Source of the DNA: Candidatus Colicola faecequi
GTDB lineage: Bacteria; Bacteroidota; Bacteroidia; Bacteroidales; Paludibacteraceae
Reading direction: 5' to 3'
DNA length: 32,812 nucleotides
Assembly: GCA_018064985.1 (NCBI GenBank)
Contig: JAGHUE010000166.1
Span: 1-32,812, forward strand
The translations under genes and the position numbers were made by a program. The stretch's first letter is position 1. The number at the start of each line of letters is the position of its first letter. This document shows, piece by piece, positions 29,259-32,812 of the stretch. The notes under the pieces were generated by a model that ran no database searches, was not told where the DNA came from, and worked only from the letters and a program-made list of their open reading frames with translations.

Positions 29259-31784
29259 ATGAGGAAATTTATTGCAAGTGTCTTTTATCTGTTTATTGGA
29301 GTGAACGTATGGGCACTTACTGGATCATGTGGTCCTAACTTGACATTCACATATGTCAATGGCGGAAATAAAATAACTATTCAAGGAACTGGACGAATGT
29401 ATGATTATTCGTCCCAACAAGCTGTTCCATGGGGTGCATATGCTGCGCGAATAACAAATATTATTTTGTCAGAAGGTATTACTCATATTGGTAATTATGC
29501 TTTTACGGGTAGCTCAATCACCTCAATTTCACTACCAGAAAGTGTTACATCTATTGGAAGTCATGCTTTTACATTTAGCCAGTATAGTTATTCATGGCAA
29601 CTTAACCTGCCTTCTGCATTGGATACAATAGGTGCGTATGCTTTTGTTAATTATGGATCCTATACAGCTATAGAGCTCGAACTCCCGACAACACTTAAAT
29701 ATATAGGTGATCATGCATTTACAGATGCGATATTTCAATATGTAAATATACCATCAAGTGTCGAATATATTGGCCAGAATCCATTTAAGCGTGTGAATTC
29801 ATTGGCGGTGGATTCTCAAAATCGTTATTACGATAGCAGAGAAGATTGCAATGCAATCATTCATACCGCTTCAAATACACTTATTAAAGCTTCAGCATTT
29901 TGCTCTTTCATACCACGTAGTGTAAAAGTGATAGGAGCAGAGGCAATAAGTGGCAGTAATCAACTGATTATCCCGGAAACAATTGATACTATTTCTTCCT
30001 CCGCATTGTGTGGGTCCGGAGTTTTAATTTTTGAAGGGACTACGCCTCCTGTCATATCAGAAGATGCTGTCAGCTATATGGGCTCATACACGAAATTTAT
30101 TGTCCCATGCGGCTCGTTGAATGCATATAGCAGTGTGTCTGCATTGAGTAATAGTCATTATACAGATGACAGGTATCAGCAACACAGCACAAGCATAGAG
30201 GAGATTTCCGCACAGGCAAGTGCGTCTTTTGATTTCACAGTAGATAATCCCATCCATGGCTATGTAGATGTGGACTCGGCCTTGTGCAATCTATACCTGC
30301 ATGCACAAGCTATTCCCGACACCTGCTATCAATTCTTATATTGGGAGAACAACACCTCAAACCAGCAAGAACTGGGTAACCCTATCTCTTTTGTACGGAT
30401 AAAGGACGGAGGAAATTACACTGCTCATTTCGAAAAAGTGCGCAGCCGAATCACGTCAGAAATCAATCACGGAACAGTTGAGGGAAGCGGAATCTACGAG
30501 ATTGGAGCAGAAGTTTCTTTGATGGCGACAGCTAGTCCTCATTATCATTTTACCCAATGGGCAGACGGAAATACGGACAACCCAAGGCGGATTGTAGTTT
30601 CGACTGCTGATGAGAACTTTGTTGCTATTGCAGAAATAGATCGTCATTCTGTTAGTGCTTCTGCTAATAATGGAGCTGTTTTCGGTGGAGGCGAGTATGC
30701 CTATGGCGAGACAATAAGTTTGTTAGTCACAGCTGATTACGGTTATCATTTTTATGGTTGGTCGGATGGGAATTCTGAAAATCCGAGAATGGTTAATGTT
30801 GTGCATGATACAGTATTCAACGCAGTTTGTACAAAGGAAGAGTACTCGATAGCTACGATGTCGTCCTCTGAAGGCGGATCAACGATAGGAGATACTATTG
30901 TGAAATATCAGGAGTCTGTTGAGATTGCAGCTCAGCCGATATATGGTTATCATTTCACCCAGTGGTCAGACGGTAATACCGACAACCCGCGAATAATTGA
31001 GGTTACTTGCGACTCCACATTCACCGCCCTGTTTGAGCGCAATAGCTATCAGATTACAACAGCAATTAATAACGAAGAGTGGGGCTCGGCCTACGGCGAT
31101 ACCCTTGTTCATTATCGCGAACAGATTGTTATTTCTGCAGTCCCAAGCACAGGCTATTATTTCACGCAATGGTCAGATGGCAACACAAATAATCCACGTG
31201 CAGTGGAAGTTACTTCAGATAGCGTATTTACGGCACAGTTTGCAAAGCTTCAATTCTTTATTACCGTTACATCTTCTGACACCAATATGGGCTCTGTAAC
31301 GGGTTCCGCGAAAATGGACTATATGTCCCCGGCAGTGATTCTGGCCGTACCAGCAGAGGGACATCATTTCGAACAATGGAATGATGGCATTACAGATAAC
31401 CCGAGAGCAATCATAGTTGTCCAGGATACTGCTTTCGAGGCTGAATTTGCAATCAACCAATATAAGCTAACTCTTTCTGTTAATGATGACGATATGGGTA
31501 TTGTATCCGGCGCCGGCATATACGACTACAGGTCTATGGTAGAATGCCAGGCTCTGCCTGTATCTGGTTATGAGTTCGTAAAATGGTCCGACGGCAGCAC
31601 CTTTAATCCATATTCCTTCATCATCAAAGGCGACACCTCGCTTACGGCCGAGTTCCGCAAGATCCAGTCAGCTCTTGATGATGTAGAAACCGAGTCTAAC
31701 GTTCAGAAGATCTTCCGCGACGGCCACTTCTACATCCAGACTTCTGATGGCCTCTTCACCATCGATGGCCGCAAGGTAGAATAA
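29259..31784 (+). CDS. BspA-like LRR (LRR_5) surface protein with seven divergent InlB-B-type repeats
   Basis: Signal peptide; SITSISLPESVTSIGSHAF LRR_5 units; repeated GYHFTQWSDGNTDNPR...V..D..F.A.F blocks of about 67 aa. Confidence 0.88.
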   Translation: MRKFIASVFYLFIGVNVWALTGSCGPNLTFTYVNGGNKITIQGTGRMYDYSSQQAVPWGAYAARITNIILSEGITHIGNYAFTGSSITSISLPESVTSIGSHAFTFSQYSYSWQLNLPSALDTIGAYAFVNYGSYTAIELELPTTLKYIGDHAFTDAIFQYVNIPSSVEYIGQNPFKRVNSLAVDSQNRYYDSREDCNAIIHTASNTLIKASAFCSFIPRSVKVIGAEAISGSNQLIIPETIDTISSSALCGSGVLIFEGTTPPVISEDAVSYMGSYTKFIVPCGSLNAYSSVSALSNSHYTDDRYQQHSTSIEEISAQASASFDFTVDNPIHGYVDVDSALCNLYLHAQAIPDTCYQFLYWENNTSNQQELGNPISFVRIKDGGNYTAHFEKVRSRITSEINHGTVEGSGIYEIGAEVSLMATASPHYHFTQWADGNTDNPRRIVVSTADENFVAIAEIDRHSVSASANNGAVFGGGEYAYGETISLLVTADYGYHFYGWSDGNSENPRMVNVVHDTVFNAVCTKEEYSIATMSSSEGGSTIGDTIVKYQESVEIAAQPIYGYHFTQWSDGNTDNPRIIEVTCDSTFTALFERNSYQITTAINNEEWGSAYGDTLVHYREQIVISAVPSTGYYFTQWSDGNTNNPRAVEVTSDSVFTAQFAKLQFFITVTSSDTNMGSVTGSAKMDYMSPAVILAVPAEGHHFEQWNDGITDNPRAIIVVQDTAFEAEFAINQYKLTLSVNDDDMGIVSGAGIYDYRSMVECQALPVSGYEFVKWSDGSTFNPYSFIIKGDTSLTAEFRKIQSALDDVETESNVQKIFRDGHFYIQTSDGLFTIDGRKVE

Positions 31785-31807
31785 CAACTGCACCAGCTGC
31801 ACAAAGT

Positions 31808-31841
31808 AAGGGCTGTAATTCCGCTTGGAGTTACAGCCCTT
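31808..31841 (+). terminator. Intrinsic terminator after the surface-protein gene
   Basis: AAGGGCTGTAA-ttccgcttggag-TTACAGCCCTT. Confidence 0.85.
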
Positions 31842-31905
31842 ATAGTTCTTTCCTTCGGACGATAGGCTTTTGCCGGCTCACTATGCTCGACGTGGTGATC
31901 ATCAT

Positions 31906-32126
31906 TTTCGTTCTCCTGCGGCCGCGTCCTCGAGGTCGTAAGCCCCGAGGCTTTTTTAGTTTCTCATCCCTTTCGTTCTCCTGAAAGCCCAGCGCCTTCT
32001 TTTGCGGGCCGTTATAGCGCCCGATGGTTATCTTTTTTCGTTCTCCATCGCTGTTGCCCCCAACAGCGGGAGGCGCAAGCCTCTCCCCTTATTGTTTTGT
32101 TTCTTTCTGCCGGATTGTATCCGGCA
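31906..32126 (+). repeat. Series of ~65-bp TTTCGTTCTCC-hairpin-T-tract cassettes
   Basis: tttcgttctcc at 31906, 31971 and 32037; hairpins including GCTGTTG/CAACAGC, GAGGC-gcaa-GCCTC, TGCCGGA-ttgta-TCCGGCA. Confidence 0.7.
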
Positions 32127-32198
32127 TTTTGTTATCGTCGCAAAAAGCCCCCCGCACAAATCCGTATTTATCCGTCCTATCCGTGGTTTAGAATAATA

Positions 32199-32224
32199 GC
32201 GAGCCCCGATGTTGGGGTGCTCGC
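32199..32224. terminator. Hairpin
   Basis: GCGAGCcCC...GGGGtGCTCGC. Confidence 0.45.
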
Positions 32225-32286
32225 AGAGTTGCTGTTAATTGTGTAATTCTCGTTGTCGTTGTGGTTGTAATTCTCGTTTGCGCAAT

Positions 32287-32336
32287 GCGACATGCATTGG
32301 GTTCTTATTGGGTTATTAATGGGTTGATATTGGGTT
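32287..32336. repeat. 11-bp tandem array D (NNNattgggtt) with GCGAC anchor
   Basis: gcgaca|tgcattgggtt|cttattgggtt|attaatgggtt|gatattgggtt. Confidence 0.9.
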
Positions 32337-32387
32337 ATTGCCGTATTTGCGTATGTTTCCTGTAGGACCTACTGCTTGTCCTTCGAT

Positions 32388-32471
32388 AAAGTGCCATGGC
32401 ATTTTGGCACTTTCCAACATTTCTCGGCCCTAGCGCTACGCGGCAAAGTGCCATAGTGCCATGGCACTTTG
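32388..32471. repeat. Two copies of the AAAGTGCCA...TGGCACTTT palindrome
   Basis: AAAGTGCCA-tggcattt-TGGCACTTT (32388-32413) and CAAAGTGCCA-tagtgcca-TGGCACTTTG (32444-32471). Confidence 0.85.
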
Positions 32472-32591
32472 TTCAACCAAAATAGCCGCCTATCCCACGA
32501 AAACATGCCCTTTGCCTTCTTGCCCGCTTGCCCTCTTGATCTAACCTGCTATCACTCAGAAGCATACACGTAAGAAGGCAGAAGGCAACTG

Positions 32592-32738
32592 GGCAAGATA
32601 ACGAAACGCGAGCTCCTTACTGTGGCTCCTGACCTCAGTGAGGCAATGGCGGAGATGGCACTTACCTCCAACCGTCTCAGCATCTTCTCGCTACAGACCA
32701 TGTCTTCCGACCGGTATGCCTGCTTCGTTTGGGAATAG
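32592..32738 (+). pseudogene. Short coherent reading frame, possible gene remnant or small ORF
   Basis: GKITKRELLTVAPDLSEAMAEMALTSNRLSIFSLQTMSSDRYACFVWE*; only internal ATG at 32646. Confidence 0.25.
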
Positions 32739-32812
32739 AATACTGAAAACGCCGAATCAGTCTATCCTCGAATATCCGTCAGAGACGCGCTCGTCTCCAA
32801 TCCCTAAAAAAC

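Noticed and set aside
31906-32126. CRISPR array reading of the spaced TTTCGTTCTCC repeats
   Set aside because: Repeat only about 11-13 bp, inserts are structured and carry T-tracts, no cas genes seen.

Overview
This window looks like Bacteroidales chromosome, judged by TTG-N20-TAnnTTTG promoters, T9SS/PorT-type and Omp28 proteins, and the rpmB-rpmG-DUF4295 cluster. Most of it is core genes: gltX (in frame with an upstream GNAT ORF), recQ, rho, aroQ, porT-like, rpmB/rpmG/DUF4295, groSL and an sstT-type symporter. Accessory content includes a TlpA/DUF6029-like/Omp28 envelope-thiol operon, an AmgK-like kinase fused to a RapZ C-terminal domain followed by a MurU-like nucleotidyltransferase and an EamA transporter, an orphan lipoprotein resembling the rSAM/lipoprotein-system family, a DUF4419 lipoprotein, and an AT-rich BspA-like LRR/InlB-B-repeat surface protein. 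The most unusual signal is intergenic. Four separate loci carry tandem arrays with an exact 11-bp period. The unit sequences differ, but each array starts or ends at a shared TGCGAC/AGCGAC-type anchor; a fifth locus has a 21-22-bp array. Other non-coding items worth a second look are a palindromic repeat found both between genes and in frame inside recQ, a possible pseudoknot in the rho leader, a run of roughly 65-bp TTTCGTTCTCC-hairpin cassettes, and a large hairpin in a ~370-nt leader upstream of the surface protein. All calls come from reading the sequence and the supplied ORF track; no searches were run.
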